A DNA stretch of 64,000 nt, taken from Mycolicibacterium gadium (lineage in GTDB: Bacteria > Actinomycetota > Actinomycetes > Mycobacteriales > Mycobacteriaceae). The notes under the pieces are model-generated. The model was not told where the DNA came from. It ran no database searches and saw only the letters and a list, made by a program, of their open reading frames with translations. The stretch is taken from assembly GCF_010728925.1 (NCBI RefSeq), contig NZ_AP022608.1, forward strand, positions 5,332,001 through 5,396,000, in the 5' to 3' direction. The position numbers and the translations under genes are program-made. Shown piece after piece: positions 27,803 to 37,749 of this stretch (position 1 is its first letter; each line of letters opens with the position of its first letter).

Positions 27803-28963
27803 TTGCCTGCCCGACTGGCGGCCGCGGCGCCGGTTCTGTTGGTGATCAGCATCGTCGTGCGCCTGGCGTGGACGTATCTGGTGCCCAACGGGGCCAACTT
27901 CGTCGATCTGCACGTGTATGTCGGCGGCGCGGGCATGCTCGATCATCCGGGCACGCTCTACGACTACGTCTACGCCGATCAGACGCCGGACTTCCCGCTG
28001 CCGTTCACGTATCCGCCGTTCGCGGCCATCGTGTTCTACCCGCTGCATCTGCTGCCGTTCGGACTCGTCGCATTCGCCTGGCAACTCGGCCTTTTCGCGG
28101 CGCTGTACGGGGTCGTGCGGATCAGCCAGCGGCTGCTGGGGTGCACCAACCAGCGAACGGCGATGGTGTGGACGGCCGTCGGCATCTGGATCGAACCCCT
28201 TCGCAGCACGTTCGACTACGGCCAGATCAACGTGCTGTTGGTGCTCGCGGTGCTGTACGCGGTGTACAGCACGCGATGGTGGGTCTCGGGACTACTGGTC
28301 GGCCTCGCGGCCGGGGTGAAGCTGACGCCCGCGGTGGCGGGCCTGTACTTCCTCGGCGCCCGCCGGTGGGCCGCCGTCGTGTTCTCGGCGGTCGTGTTCC
28401 TCGCCACGGTGGGGATTTCGTGGCTGATCATCGGCGGCGAAACCCGTTACTACTTCAGAGAATTGCTGGGTGACGCGTCCCGGGTGGGACCGATCGGAAC
28501 GTCGTTCAACCAGTCATGGCGCGGTGGGATATCGCGGATACTCGGACACGACGCGGGCTACGGGCCGCTGGTACTGGCCGGCATCGCGGTGACGGCCCTA
28601 CTTGCGGTGCTGGCCTGGCGCGCGATCGGCGGGGCGTCGGACCGACTCGGGGCGATCGTCGTCGTACAGCTGTTCGGCCTCCTGCTGTCGCCGATCTCGT
28701 GGACGCACCACTGGGTGTGGCTCATCCCGTTGATGATCTGGCTGCTGCACGGGCCACTGCGGGACCGGCTCGGCGCGAAGGTGCTGGGGTGGGGGTGGCT
28801 GGCGCTGACCTTGATCGGGGTGCCGTGGCTGCTGAGCTTCGCGCAGCCGACGATCTGGGTCATCTCCCGGCCGTGGTACCTGGCCTGGGCGGGGCTGATC
28901 TACATCGTCGCCACGCTGGTAACGCTGGCGTGGATCGCGGCTACTGGCCGACGATCGCGTTGA
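27803..28963 (+). CDS. pimE: Polyprenol-phosphate-mannose-dependent mannosyltransferase PimE
   Basis: A 386-residue GT-C membrane enzyme with about ten helices, homologous along its length to Rv1159 as recalled ([63 protein letters not shown]). It adds the fifth mannose (alpha-1,2) to phosphatidylinositol mannosides at the outer face of the membrane. The Asp in NFVDLHVY (residue 35) is the predicted catalytic residue of the first extracytoplasmic loop. The start is uncertain: TTG 27803 is the only standard codon, but recognisable similarity (V-R-I-D-T) reaches about 35 nt further upstream, where no ATG/GTG/TTG exists. The 3' end overlaps the convergent pterin dehydratase gene by 23 nt. Confidence 0.93.
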   Translation: MPARLAAAAPVLLVISIVVRLAWTYLVPNGANFVDLHVYVGGAGMLDHPGTLYDYVYADQTPDFPLPFTYPPFAAIVFYPLHLLPFGLVAFAWQLGLFAALYGVVRISQRLLGCTNQRTAMVWTAVGIWIEPLRSTFDYGQINVLLVLAVLYAVYSTRWWVSGLLVGLAAGVKLTPAVAGLYFLGARRWAAVVFSAVVFLATVGISWLIIGGETRYYFRELLGDASRVGPIGTSFNQSWRGGISRILGHDAGYGPLVLAGIAVTALLAVLAWRAIGGASDRLGAIVVVQLFGLLLSPISWTHHWVWLIPLMIWLLHGPLRDRLGAKVLGWGWLALTLIGVPWLLSFAQPTIWVISRPWYLAWAGLIYIVATLVTLAWIAATGRRSR

Positions 28964-29225
28964 TCTCCTTCGCCATCTCGACGTCCTTGTCGGTGATACC
29001 GCCCTCGGAGTGCGTTACCAACGCGAAAGTGACTGTCCGCCAACGGATATCGATGTCGGGATGATGGTCTTTCTCCTCGGCCTTCTCGCCGACGCGCCGC
29101 ACTGCATCGATACCGTCGAGGAAGGCTCCGAATTTGATCGACCGGCGCAGGGCGCCGTCGGCGCGTTCCCAGCCGTCGAGATCGGGCAGTGCGGCGTCCA
29201 CTTGGTCGTCCGTCAATACAGCCAT
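28941..29225 (-). CDS. Pterin-4a-carbinolamine dehydratase
   Basis: A 94-residue protein with the family signature [13 protein letters not shown] (about residues 50-62; the two His are catalytic) and [14 protein letters not shown] at the C-terminus. Full length for the family (about 95). It dehydrates 4a-hydroxytetrahydrobiopterin-type compounds and may also act as a dimerising cofactor. The gene in this place in M. tuberculosis is Rv1159A. Its 3' end runs 23 nt into the end of pimE. Confidence 0.93.
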   Translation of the reverse strand: MAVLTDDQVDAALPDLDGWERADGALRRSIKFGAFLDGIDAVRRVGEKAEEKDHHPDIDIRWRTVTFALVTHSEGGITDKDVEMAKEINAIVGQ

Positions 29226-29251
29226 GCTTGTTAGGTATACCGTCAGCCGCA

Positions 29252-29653
29252 GTGCTAAACCAGAAGCCGAATCATATCGTCGTCGCCGGTGCTCTGATCG
29301 CGGCTAACGCGCTGCTGGTCGCGCAACGTGACAGGCCGCCGGCCCTGGCCGGCCTGTGGGAACTGCCCGGCGGCAAGGTGGCCGCGGGTGAGACCGACGA
29401 GGCCGCGCTCGTCCGTGAGCTCAAAGAGGAACTAGGCGTCGACGTGACTGTCGGCGCCCGCCTCGGAGTCGACGTCGCGCTCGCGCCGGCGACCGCGCTG
29501 CGCGCCTACCGGGTCACCCAGACCGGGGGCAGCTTGCATCCCAACGACCACCGCGCGCTGCGCTGGATCACCGTCCACGAACTCGACGACCTGGACTGGG
29601 TGCCCGCCGACCGAACGTGGCTTGCCGAACTGCGCGCCGCGCTGACGGGTTGA
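29252..29653 (+). CDS. mutT2: MutT2-type Nudix hydrolase
   Basis: A 133-residue Nudix enzyme: [26 protein letters not shown] is a complete Nudix box (GX5EX7REUXEEXGU). The N-terminus ([16 protein letters not shown]) matches MutT2 (Rv1160), so the GTG at 29252 is chosen over the longer frame that would start at 29189 inside the divergent gene. MutT2 enzymes hydrolyse dCTP/5-methyl-dCTP and oxidised nucleotides to sanitise the pool. Confidence 0.92.
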   Translation: MLNQKPNHIVVAGALIAANALLVAQRDRPPALAGLWELPGGKVAAGETDEAALVRELKEELGVDVTVGARLGVDVALAPATALRAYRVTQTGGSLHPNDHRALRWITVHELDDLDWVPADRTWLAELRAALTG

Positions 29654-29681
29654 TCCGCGTCTCGTCGGCGCTAGAGCGGGC

Positions 29682-30935
29682 TCAATCCAAGATGGCGCGC
29701 ATCGGCAGCGCAGTCGGCCCTGACAGCGACGGGGTTGTCGTCCACTTCACCGGTCCCGCCAACTCCAGGCCGGCGAGGCGGTCGAATATCCCGTTGAGGG
29801 CGACGACGACTTCGAGGCGAGCCAGGTGCGCACCCATGCAGAAATGCGAACCATGACCGAAGCCGGTGTGGCCGAGAGGTTTTCGTTCGATGTCGAAATG
29901 GTCGGGATCGGCGAACCGGCGCGGGTCGCGGTTCGCGCCCGCATAGAACAGCACTACCCGCGAGCGGGCAGGAATGACGGTGTCGGCGACTCGGTACGGC
30001 GAAAGCGTCGTGCGCGTCACCCACTGCACCGGTGAGCCCCAGCGCAACGTCTCCTCGACCGCGGCCGGGATCAGGTCGCGGTTATCCCTCAGCCGCGCAT
30101 ACAGTTCCGGATCGCTCGCCAGCTGGATGAGCAGGATGCCGAGCAGGTTCGTGGTCGTCTCGTTGCCCGCGATCAGCACGATCAACGCCGCGCTGAGCGC
30201 TTCCAGCGGTGTGATCTCATGCGCGGCAAGCGCCTTGCTGAGGCCGCCGAGCACGTCGTCGTGCTCCTCGCGACGGCGCCTGTGCAGTTCGTCGACGATG
30301 AGTTCCCGTAGTGACAGGATGCCCGGCAGCGCATGGCCGATCGTTGTCGTGACTTCGGCGAGCGAGCTGGCGCCGAACAGCGCGGTCACGCCGTTGGACC
30401 ACACCCGGAAATCGCGCCAGCGGGAGCGATCGACACCCAGCAGCAGCGCGATGGCCGATACGGGCAGCGGCACCGTCAGGGCGGGCACCATGTCGACGAC
30501 CGCGCCGCTCGTCAGGGCATCGACGCTGGGATCGACGAACTGCGCCAACGATCCCTCGAGCCGGCGCATTGCCGATGGCGTGAAGTACGGCGCGGCCACG
30601 CGGCGCAGCCGGGCATGGTCGGGTTCGTCGGTGGTGATGACGCTGGGTATCACCGTGGACCGCAGCAGGACTCCCGAACTCGACGACAGCACGTCGTGCG
30701 CCCGGGCTGCGGCGGTGACGTCTTCGTGGCGGGCCAACATCCACACATTGAGCTTCTCGTTGACGTGCACCGGATGTTCACGCAGTCGCGCCAGCGCGGG
30801 GAACGGATCCCTGATCGTGTCGGTGGCGGTGGGATCGAAGGTGGTCCGCGGCACGCGTTGCGCGACAGAACCCACCCGAGCGAGCCGCAGGTCCCGGACC
30901 GCACCCTGGCCCACCATCAGTCCGAAGTCGCGCAT
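29682..30935 (-). CDS. Cytochrome P450
   Basis: About 417 residues. The I-helix has AGNETTT (256-262, oxygen activation), the K-helix has ETLR (Glu295-x-x-Arg298), and the heme loop FGHGSHFCMGAHLAR has the iron-ligand Cys366. Soluble bacterial class I type, needing ferredoxin and a reductase, none adjacent. The CYP family cannot be assigned; substrate unknown. The start is ambiguous: Met at 30935 is chosen, but the frame is open to 31013. It is divergent from an AraC-type regulator, which may control it. In M. tuberculosis the narGHJI operon lies here, so this is an accessory replacement. Confidence 0.88.
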   Translation of the reverse strand: MRDFGLMVGQGAVRDLRLARVGSVAQRVPRTTFDPTATDTIRDPFPALARLREHPVHVNEKLNVWMLARHEDVTAAARAHDVLSSSSGVLLRSTVIPSVITTDEPDHARLRRVAAPYFTPSAMRRLEGSLAQFVDPSVDALTSGAVVDMVPALTVPLPVSAIALLLGVDRSRWRDFRVWSNGVTALFGASSLAEVTTTIGHALPGILSLRELIVDELHRRRREEHDDVLGGLSKALAAHEITPLEALSAALIVLIAGNETTTNLLGILLIQLASDPELYARLRDNRDLIPAAVEETLRWGSPVQWVTRTTLSPYRVADTVIPARSRVVLFYAGANRDPRRFADPDHFDIERKPLGHTGFGHGSHFCMGAHLARLEVVVALNGIFDRLAGLELAGPVKWTTTPSLSGPTALPMRAILD

Positions 30936-31075
30936 CGTCGACCCGACCACCGCTGCCCGCATACGGCAAGAATGCGCGCCCAGCGCCGGCGGCGACATGA
31001 TCGCGAAGGCCAATCAGGTGATCGATTCGGCCAACGACATGGCTCTAGTGGCCGTGCGTGACACGATTGGAGGCG

Positions 31076-32119
31076 ATGACCGCGACCAGGAGTCCCGCTG
31101 GAATCCGCTACGCGTTCGCGGTAGCGCGCGACGCCGACGTGCCGTTCGAACGGGTGCTGGCCGGCACGCAATGGACTGAGAACGGCGTCGTGGCCGCCGG
31201 CTACCGCATGGATCAGGACGACGAGTTCGTCATGACCGCCAACCTGGTCCGCGAACTCGGTGACCCGCTGGCGGCAGGGATCAGCGTCGGATCGCAGTTC
31301 ACCGTCGGCGATCTGGGTATTTGGGGTTACGCATTGTTGTCCAGTGCCAACGCGGGGGAGGCGCTGGCCCTCGCGCTGGCCTACGCGACGCTGTCTCCGA
31401 CGGTGTTCAACCCCCAGTCGGTACAGGTCGGCGACGTCACGATCGTGGTGTTGCGCTACGAACACCTGCCCGTGGACGTCCGCGAATACTATGCGGCGCG
31501 CGATCTTTCGGCGTTGCCGTTGCTGTTGCGGATGTCCGGGCTCGCGACGGCTCCGCTGACCGTGGAGGTTCCGTTCGACGGCGAGCAAGGTGAGCGACTG
31601 CGCGCCGCGCTGCATCCGTTCGACGTGGAAACCGTTGCGAACCAATACCGTTTCCGCATACCGACCACGGCGCTGGCGCTACGGTTGCCGACGGCGGACC
31701 CGATCACCCGCGCCGCGTGCGCACGGGAATGTGAACGCCTCGTACACACCCTGGAGGCGGCACCCACTCTGTCGGCCACCGTGCGGTCCCGCTTCGCACG
31801 GAGCCCAGAGGCGATGCCCTCCGTCGAGGAGTTGGCCGCCGAACTGCACATGAGCACTCGCACTCTCCGTCGTCAGCTCGACCACGAACACACGTCGTAC
31901 CGGGAGCTGCGCAACGATGTCGCCCACACTTTGGCCGTCGAATTGCTCAGTGTCGTAGGGCTATCGGTCAACGAGGTGGCGCGCAGGCTGGGCTACAGCG
32001 ACACCACCGCGTTCTCACACGCGTTTCGGCGCTGGACGGGCAAGCCGGCCAGTGATTTCCGGTCCAGCGCTCAGTACCGCAGCGAGTCGCTGAGCACCCG
32101 CACCCGCGCGTTCGGGTGA
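31076..32119 (+). CDS. AraC-family regulator (OruR/ArgR-like, arabinose_bd N-terminal domain)
   Basis: About 347 residues. The N-terminal half is the Arabinose_bd-type ligand domain (GDLGIWGYALLSSANAGEALALALAYATL near residue 80). The C-terminal 100 residues are a double helix-turn-helix (SVEELAAELHMSTRTLRRQLDHEHTSYRELR and LSVNEVARRLGYSDTTAFSHAFRRWTGKPASDFR). The ATG at 31076 follows GGAGG, though only 2 nt away; GTG at 31058 is the alternative. It faces the P450 gene and is its likely regulator. The last 49 nt overlap the convergent small membrane protein gene. Confidence 0.9.
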   Translation: MTATRSPAGIRYAFAVARDADVPFERVLAGTQWTENGVVAAGYRMDQDDEFVMTANLVRELGDPLAAGISVGSQFTVGDLGIWGYALLSSANAGEALALALAYATLSPTVFNPQSVQVGDVTIVVLRYEHLPVDVREYYAARDLSALPLLLRMSGLATAPLTVEVPFDGEQGERLRAALHPFDVETVANQYRFRIPTTALALRLPTADPITRAACARECERLVHTLEAAPTLSATVRSRFARSPEAMPSVEELAAELHMSTRTLRRQLDHEHTSYRELRNDVAHTLAVELLSVVGLSVNEVARRLGYSDTTAFSHAFRRWTGKPASDFRSSAQYRSESLSTRTRAFG

Positions 32120-32337
32120 GTCACCGCATGCAGAGGATGCAGTAGCAACGGGTGGCGGCAATGGGGGCAGGACGCCTGTGGCTCCTTCGTCGACGCTGTG
32201 GTCAGGTGATGGCACGCAGAGCAATGCACCACGTGAAATCGGCCCATCCAGTTGAGTAACCCGAGGTAGATCGCCAGCGTCGCGGCCGAAGCCACCACGA
32301 AGATCAGCGCAATGGTTGCAATCTGATAAACCGTCAC
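32071..32337 (-). CDS. Small membrane protein with C-terminal zinc ribbon
   Basis: An 88-residue protein: one N-terminal helix (IATIALIFVVASAATLAIYLGLL), then a cytoplasmic part with HCSACHH and SCPHCRHP, two Cys-x2-Cys pairs about 17 residues apart that form a zinc ribbon. The GTG at 32337 is chosen over an upstream ATG because GGAGGT lies exactly 6 nt before it. No family recognised. Next to a second small Cys-rich gene on the same strand and divergent from typA. Confidence 0.72.
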   Translation of the reverse strand: MTVYQIATIALIFVVASAATLAIYLGLLNWMGRFHVVHCSACHHLTTASTKEPQASCPHCRHPLLLHPLHAVTHPNARVRVLSDSLRY

Positions 32338-32400
32338 ATCGGTACCTCCAAACCGCACGTGAACACGCCTGACGGATGATTTCCAAAGTACTCCGGAGGA

Positions 32401-32568
32401 TCAGTTCTTGCGGGCGCGCCGATAGACCTTTTCGAGTTCCTTACCGCGGATTCCCACCATTTCGGCCTTACGCACCTTGTGCAGCACGAGCGGGCATTTC
32501 TTGCATCGGGGTTTACTGCGGCAGCACTTCTTCTTCGGTTTGATGTCGAGCAGCTTGCTGGCCTTCAA
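32401..32568 (-). CDS. Small Cys/Lys-rich protein upstream of typA
   Basis: A 55-residue, strongly basic protein from TTG 32568. The core reads KPKKKCCRSKPRCKKCPLVLHK: four Cys within 13 residues, then KVRKAEMVGIRGKELEKVYRRARKN. An in-frame TAA 18 nt upstream fixes the start region, and a GAGAG stretch lies about 10 nt before it. The Cys cluster suggests metal binding and the charge suggests RNA or ribosome contact. Similar short proteins are, I believe, widespread in mycolic-acid bacteria but without known function. It is divergent from typA (a ribosome-associated GTPase). Confidence 0.75.
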   Translation of the reverse strand: MKASKLLDIKPKKKCCRSKPRCKKCPLVLHKVRKAEMVGIRGKELEKVYRRARKN

Positions 32569-32646
32569 GTGACGTTTCTCTCTTTAAGTCTCGTGGAATC
32601 GCTCTCGTTTTCGCGATTGAGCACCCGCACTGCGACACTTACCGGC

Positions 32647-34536
32647 GTGGATTTTCGGAATGTCGCCATTGTCGCGCACGTCGATCATGGGAAGACGACC
32701 CTGGTCGATGCGATGCTGCGGCAATCCGGCGCCCTGACCCACCGCGGTGATGATGCCATCGAGCGGTTGATGGACTCCGGGGACCTGGAGAAGGAAAAGG
32801 GCATCACCATCCTGGCGAAGAACACCGCCGTCCACCGTCGCCACCCCGACGGCAGCATGACCGTCATCAACGTCATCGACACCCCTGGGCACGCCGACTT
32901 CGGTGGCGAGGTCGAACGCGGGCTGTCGATGGTCGACGGGGTGCTGCTGCTGGTTGACGCGTCCGAGGGGCCCCTGCCGCAGACCCGGTTCGTCTTGCGC
33001 AAGGCGCTGGCCGCGCATCTGCCGGTGATCCTCGTGGTCAACAAGACCGACCGGCCCGACGCCCGCATCGCCGAAGTGGTCTCCGACAGCCACGATCTGC
33101 TGCTCGACGTGGCGTCCGACCTCGATGAGGAGGCGCAGAAGGCCGCCGAGGACGCGCTCGGTCTGCCGACGCTCTACGCATCCGGACGGGCCGGGATCGC
33201 CAGCACCGTCGAACCCGCCAACGGTGAGAACCCCGAGGGCGAGAACCTCGACCCGCTGTTCGACGTGCTTTTCGAACACATCCCGCCGCCCAAGGGCGAC
33301 CCGGAGGCCCCGCTGCAGGCCCTGGTGACCAACCTCGACGCATCGGCGTTCCTGGGCCGTCTCGCACTCATCCGGATCTACAAGGGCAGGCTTCGCAAGG
33401 GGCAGCAGGTGGCCTGGATGCGGGAGGTCGACGGACACCCCGTCATCACCAACGCCAAGATCACCGAACTCCTGGTCACCGAGGGCGTGGAACGCACGTC
33501 CATGGAGGAGGCGACAGCTGGCGATATTGTCGCGGTGGCGGGCATTCCCGAGATCATGATCGGCGACACCTTGGCCGACACCGAGCACGCCCACGCGCTG
33601 CCCCGGATCACCGTGGACGAACCCGCCATCTCGGTCACGATCGGCACCAACACCTCGCCGCTGGCGGGCAAGGTGTCCGGGCACAAGCTCACCGCGCGCA
33701 TGGTCAAGTCGCGACTGGACACCGAACTCATCGGCAACGTGTCGATCAAGGTCGTCGACATCGATCGGCCCGACGCGTGGGAGGTGCAGGGCCGCGGTGA
33801 ACTCGCGCTGGCCGTGCTCGTCGAGCAGATGCGTCGCGAAGGCTTCGAGCTGACCGTGGGCAAGCCGCAGGTGGTCACCCGCACCATCGACGGCAAGCTG
33901 CACGAGCCCTTCGAGGCGATGACCATCGACTGCCCTGACGAGTTCGTCGGAGCGATCACCCAGTTGATGGCCGCCCGCAAGGGCCGCATGGAAGAAATGA
34001 CCAACCACGCCGCGGGGTGGGTGCGGATGGACTTCATCGTGCCCAGCCGCGGGCTGATCGGCTTCCGTACCGACTTCCTGACGCTGACCCGCGGCACCGG
34101 CATCGCGAACGCGGTGTTCGACGGCTACCGCCCGTGGGCGGGTGAGATCCGCGCCCGCCACACCGGATCGCTGGTGTCGGACCGCTCGGGCTCGATCACG
34201 CCGTTCGCCATGATTCAGCTGGCCGACCGCGGCCAATTCTTCGTCGAACCGGGCCAGGACACGTACGAGGGGCAGGTGGTCGGCATCAATCCGCGCGCCG
34301 AGGACCTCGACGTGAACGTGACCCGCGAGAAGAAGCTGACGAACATGCGGTCGTCGACGGCCGACGTCATGGAGACGCTGGCCCGTCCGCTCGAGCTGAC
34401 CCTCGAACAGGCGATGGAGTTCTGCGCCGAGGACGAGTGCGTCGAGGTCACGCCCGAAGTGGTCCGCGTCCGGAAGGTCGAATTGGATGCGACGCTGCGG
34501 GCTCGCGCGAAGTCCCGCGCCAAGGCCCGCGGATAG
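32647..34536 (+). CDS. typA: Ribosome-associated GTPase TypA/BipA
   Basis: A 629-residue translational GTPase. G1 is AHVDHGKT (residues 9-16), switch I precedes KGITILAKNTA, G3 is DTPGHADF, G4 is NKTD and G5 lies in the YASGRAG region; EF-G-like domains III/V and the BipA-specific C-terminal domain (GPxxRGLIG-type SRGLIGFRTDFLT) follow. It binds 70S ribosomes and helps 50S assembly under stress or cold. The GTG at 32647 matches the M. tuberculosis Rv1165 start (FRNVAIVAHVDHGK); upstream frame to 32479 is rejected as it overlaps the Cys-rich gene. Confidence 0.96.
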   Translation: MDFRNVAIVAHVDHGKTTLVDAMLRQSGALTHRGDDAIERLMDSGDLEKEKGITILAKNTAVHRRHPDGSMTVINVIDTPGHADFGGEVERGLSMVDGVLLLVDASEGPLPQTRFVLRKALAAHLPVILVVNKTDRPDARIAEVVSDSHDLLLDVASDLDEEAQKAAEDALGLPTLYASGRAGIASTVEPANGENPEGENLDPLFDVLFEHIPPPKGDPEAPLQALVTNLDASAFLGRLALIRIYKGRLRKGQQVAWMREVDGHPVITNAKITELLVTEGVERTSMEEATAGDIVAVAGIPEIMIGDTLADTEHAHALPRITVDEPAISVTIGTNTSPLAGKVSGHKLTARMVKSRLDTELIGNVSIKVVDIDRPDAWEVQGRGELALAVLVEQMRREGFELTVGKPQVVTRTIDGKLHEPFEAMTIDCPDEFVGAITQLMAARKGRMEEMTNHAAGWVRMDFIVPSRGLIGFRTDFLTLTRGTGIANAVFDGYRPWAGEIRARHTGSLVSDRSGSITPFAMIQLADRGQFFVEPGQDTYEGQVVGINPRAEDLDVNVTREKKLTNMRSSTADVMETLARPLELTLEQAMEFCAEDECVEVTPEVVRVRKVELDATLRARAKSRAKARG

Positions 34537-34578
34537 CGTGGCCAAGACAGCCCAGCGGCTGCCGATACCCTGAACACC

Positions 34579-36477
34579 GTGCCGAGGCCAGTACGCGTCA
34601 TAGTCGCGATATCCGCGCTGATGACGCTCATATCCGGCTGCACCGTGAGCCCGCCGCCGGCGCCGCAGAGCACCGACACCACAGAGACGACGGCTCCACC
34701 TCCGCCGAAGGCGTCGCAGATCATCATGGCCATCGACTGGATCGGTCCGGGCTTCAATCCCCACCTGCTCGCCGACCAGTCACCGGTGAACGCCGCGATC
34801 AGTTCTCTGGTGCTGCCCAGCTCGTTCCGACCGGTGCCCGATCCCGACACCCCGACCGGATCGCGATGGGAACTCGACACCACGTTGCTGGAGTCGGCGG
34901 AAGTCACCAGTCGGAATCCGTTCACCGTCACCTACAAGATCCGGCCCGAGGCGTCATGGACCGACAACGCCCCGATCGGCGCCGACGACTTCTGGTACCT
35001 GTGGCAGCAGATGGTGAGCCAACCCGGGGTGGTCGACCCCGCAGGCTATGACCTCATCACCGGCGTGCAGTCGATCGAGGGTGGCAAGACCGCGGTGGTG
35101 ACCTTCTCGCAGCCCTATCCGGCCTGGCGCGAGTTGTTCAACAACATCCTGCCCGCCCACATCGTCAAGGACATCCCCGGCGGATTCGCGGCAGGTCTGG
35201 CTCGCACACTGCCCGTCACCGGCGGTCAGTTCCGGGTCGAGAACATCGACCCTCAGCGCGACGAGATCCTGCTGGCGCGCAATGACCGCTTCTGGAGCGC
35301 GCCCGCCAAACCCGACCTGATCCTGTTGAGGCGCGGCGGGGACGCTGCCGCCCTGGCCGATTCGATCCGCAACGGAGACACCCAGGTGGCCCAGGTCCAC
35401 GGTGGTGCGGCCACCTTCGCGCAACTCTCGGCGATTCCGGATGTCCGTACGGCGCGGATCGTCACGCCGCGGGTCATGCAGTTGTCGCTACGGGCGCAAC
35501 AGCCCGCACTCGCGGATTCCCAAGTGCGAAAGGCGATCTTCGGATTGCTGGACGTCGACCTGCTCGCCGCGGTGGGGGCCGGTGACGACAACACGGTGAC
35601 GTTGGCGCAGGCACAGGTGCGATCGCCGTCCGATCCCGGCTACGTGCCGACCGCGCCGCCCGCGATCTCGAAAGAGGATGCGCTCGCACTACTCGTCGAC
35701 GCCGGCTACCTAGTCGAGCCAGTGGAATCGCCGACCCCCGCGACACCCGGTACGCCCGCTCCGGATAACGGCCGCGGCCGCATCAGCAAGGACGGGGTGC
35801 CGCTGTCGCTCGTGCTCGGCGTCGCCGCCAACGATCCGACCTCGGTCGCGGTCGCCAACACCGCCGCCGACCAACTGCGCAACGTGGGCATCGAAGCATC
35901 CGTATCGGCGCTCGATCCGGTGGCGCTCTACGGCGACGCGCTGACGAACAACCGCGTCGACGCCGTCGTCGGCTGGCATCAAGCCGGCGGTGACCTCGCC
36001 ACGTCGCTGGCATCGCGGTACGGCTGCCGCGCGCTCGAGGCCACCGCCGTGGCGACGGCGGTACCGGATGCGCCCGCCACGTCATCACCGACTTCGGAAA
36101 CCTCGGAAACCACGAGGCCCACGTCGAGCACGACCGCCACCGCGCCGACGACCGTGGCCCCGGCTCCGACGACGACCACGCTGGCCAGTCCCGCGCCGCA
36201 AACCGGCGAATTGGTCCAGGCGCCAAGCAATATCACCGGCATCTGTGATCGCAGCCTCCAGCCCAAGATCGACGCCGCACTCGACGGCAGCGAGCCCATC
36301 GACGCCGTGATCACCGCAGTCGAACCGCGACTGTGGAACATGTCGACGGTGCTGCCGATTCTGCAGGACACCACGATCGTCGCGGCCGGGCCGAGCGTTG
36401 AGAACGTCAAGCTGTCCGGCGCTGTGCCGGTCGGCATCGTCGGCGACGCCGGCACGTGGGTGAAAACCCGTCAGTGA
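34579..36477 (+). CDS. lpqW: Lipoprotein LpqW
   Basis: A 632-residue solute-binding-protein-like lipoprotein. The signal peptide ends at lipobox LISGC (Cys21). The mature protein starts with Pro/Thr-rich spacer and then the SBP_bac_5 (OppA/DppA) fold ([52 protein letters not shown]). It is close to Rv1166, as recalled, throughout. LpqW controls the branch between PI-mannosides and lipomannan/lipoarabinomannan, acting on PimE/MptA flux. pimE lies 6 kb upstream. A Thr/Pro-rich stretch near residues 495-540 is a variable linker. The 3' end overlaps the convergent CLC gene by 7 nt. Confidence 0.95.
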   Translation: MPRPVRVIVAISALMTLISGCTVSPPPAPQSTDTTETTAPPPPKASQIIMAIDWIGPGFNPHLLADQSPVNAAISSLVLPSSFRPVPDPDTPTGSRWELDTTLLESAEVTSRNPFTVTYKIRPEASWTDNAPIGADDFWYLWQQMVSQPGVVDPAGYDLITGVQSIEGGKTAVVTFSQPYPAWRELFNNILPAHIVKDIPGGFAAGLARTLPVTGGQFRVENIDPQRDEILLARNDRFWSAPAKPDLILLRRGGDAAALADSIRNGDTQVAQVHGGAATFAQLSAIPDVRTARIVTPRVMQLSLRAQQPALADSQVRKAIFGLLDVDLLAAVGAGDDNTVTLAQAQVRSPSDPGYVPTAPPAISKEDALALLVDAGYLVEPVESPTPATPGTPAPDNGRGRISKDGVPLSLVLGVAANDPTSVAVANTAADQLRNVGIEASVSALDPVALYGDALTNNRVDAVVGWHQAGGDLATSLASRYGCRALEATAVATAVPDAPATSSPTSETSETTRPTSSTTATAPTTVAPAPTTTTLASPAPQTGELVQAPSNITGICDRSLQPKIDAALDGSEPIDAVITAVEPRLWNMSTVLPILQDTTIVAAGPSVENVKLSGAVPVGIVGDAGTWVKTRQ

Positions 36478-37709
36478 GAAGGTGATTCGTCCTCGCGGCG
36501 TTCGCGCATCACACGCAGGCCGTGTGCGGCATACGCCGCGATCGCGAACACGAAGAGGAACCAGTACGGCGGGTGCGCCAGTTCCCACACGAACAAGGCC
36601 GCAAAGAGCGGTGACCGCTGGGTGATTGCCAAGACCCCGGCCGCACACGTCAGCGCCAATGCCGACACGTGGATCTGGGTTCCCGCCATCTGATTGAGCG
36701 CAAGGGCGACAACCGATCCGGTGGCCGCGCCGGTGGCCAAAGCGGGTGTGAGCAGTCCGCCGACGGCTCCGGCGCGCAGAAACCCGGCTGTCAGAAGCGG
36801 TTTCAACAGCAGGATCACGCAGGCGGCCCCGAGGGTCATACTGCTGTCGACCGCCACCGTCAGGATGCTGCGCCCGTTGCCGGGAAGTTCCGGGTACCAG
36901 ATCGAGCAGATGCCGGTCACCAGGCCGGCCGCCGCGATCGCGGGAATCAGTATCCAGGACGTGATTTGCACCTTGGGCCGCGCGAAGTCCATCATCCGGT
37001 TGAACGCCAGCCCGATGGCTCCGGCCAGCGGCGCGACGGCCAGCGCGAGGAACGCGAACAGATAGGACGTCGACGCGTCCGGCCAATCCAGCGGATGCTC
37101 GAGATGGGTGACGGGCGCGGCGACCGCGACCGCGAGGCTCGACGTGATCAACGCCGTGCCCAGCACCCGCGGATGCCAGCTGCCCAGCAGAATCTGCGCG
37201 GCGAACAAGGCCCCGCCCAGCGGCACGCTGTAGACCGCGCCCAGTCCGGCACCGGCCGCGCAGGCGAGCAGAATCTCACGGTCGCGCGCTGTGAGCGACA
37301 GCCGGGTGGTGCCTAAATCGCCCAATGCGGCGGACAGTTGACGGGGTGCGCCCTCGCGACCCAGCGACGCGCCCGCGCCGACGAGCAGCACCTGAAGGAA
37401 CGCGTCGATGGACATCGCGACCCGGGGGATGGGCCGGTGCGCCGTGATGGTCGCGGCCAGCGGCGGGACGGTGGTCCGTCGTCGTAGCATCCACCACCCG
37501 AAGCCGGCGAGCGCACCGCCGATCATCGGCCCGACCGCGCGCCGCACCGGACTACTGCCACCGACACCGGACAGCAGCGTGCCGAAGGAGTAGTGGTACG
37601 TCAGATGTTCGACGGCGTGCAGCAGCAGCGTGGTGGCCGCGCCCGCCAGCCCGGCGAGCAGCCCGACGATGATGATCGCGCATACGAACTCGACTGTGCG
37701 GCGCGACAC
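36471..37709 (-). CDS. CLC-type chloride channel/transporter
   Basis: A 412-residue membrane protein with the CLC signature [17 protein letters not shown] (about residues 116-132; the Glu of G-R-E-G is the gating residue of CLC proteins) and [17 protein letters not shown] plus [19 protein letters not shown] as the re-entrant ion-binding loops. The N-terminal selectivity motif GSGIP is not recognisable, so anion selectivity may differ. Starts with GTG at 37709. It is divergent from mshB (40-nt gap). Confidence 0.88.
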   Translation of the reverse strand: MSRRTVEFVCAIIIVGLLAGLAGAATTLLLHAVEHLTYHYSFGTLLSGVGGSSPVRRAVGPMIGGALAGFGWWMLRRRTTVPPLAATITAHRPIPRVAMSIDAFLQVLLVGAGASLGREGAPRQLSAALGDLGTTRLSLTARDREILLACAAGAGLGAVYSVPLGGALFAAQILLGSWHPRVLGTALITSSLAVAVAAPVTHLEHPLDWPDASTSYLFAFLALAVAPLAGAIGLAFNRMMDFARPKVQITSWILIPAIAAAGLVTGICSIWYPELPGNGRSILTVAVDSSMTLGAACVILLLKPLLTAGFLRAGAVGGLLTPALATGAATGSVVALALNQMAGTQIHVSALALTCAAGVLAITQRSPLFAALFVWELAHPPYWFLFVFAIAAYAAHGLRVMRERREDESPSH

Positions 37710-37749
37710 CAGGTGAATCTAGCTGCCAATCATCGTGCAAGCTGTGCCA

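Noticed and set aside
32584..34764. A 726-codon minus-strand frame opposite typA
   Set aside because: It is antisense to the strongly conserved typA; composition is Arg/His/Gly-rich as expected of a shadow frame in GC-rich DNA.
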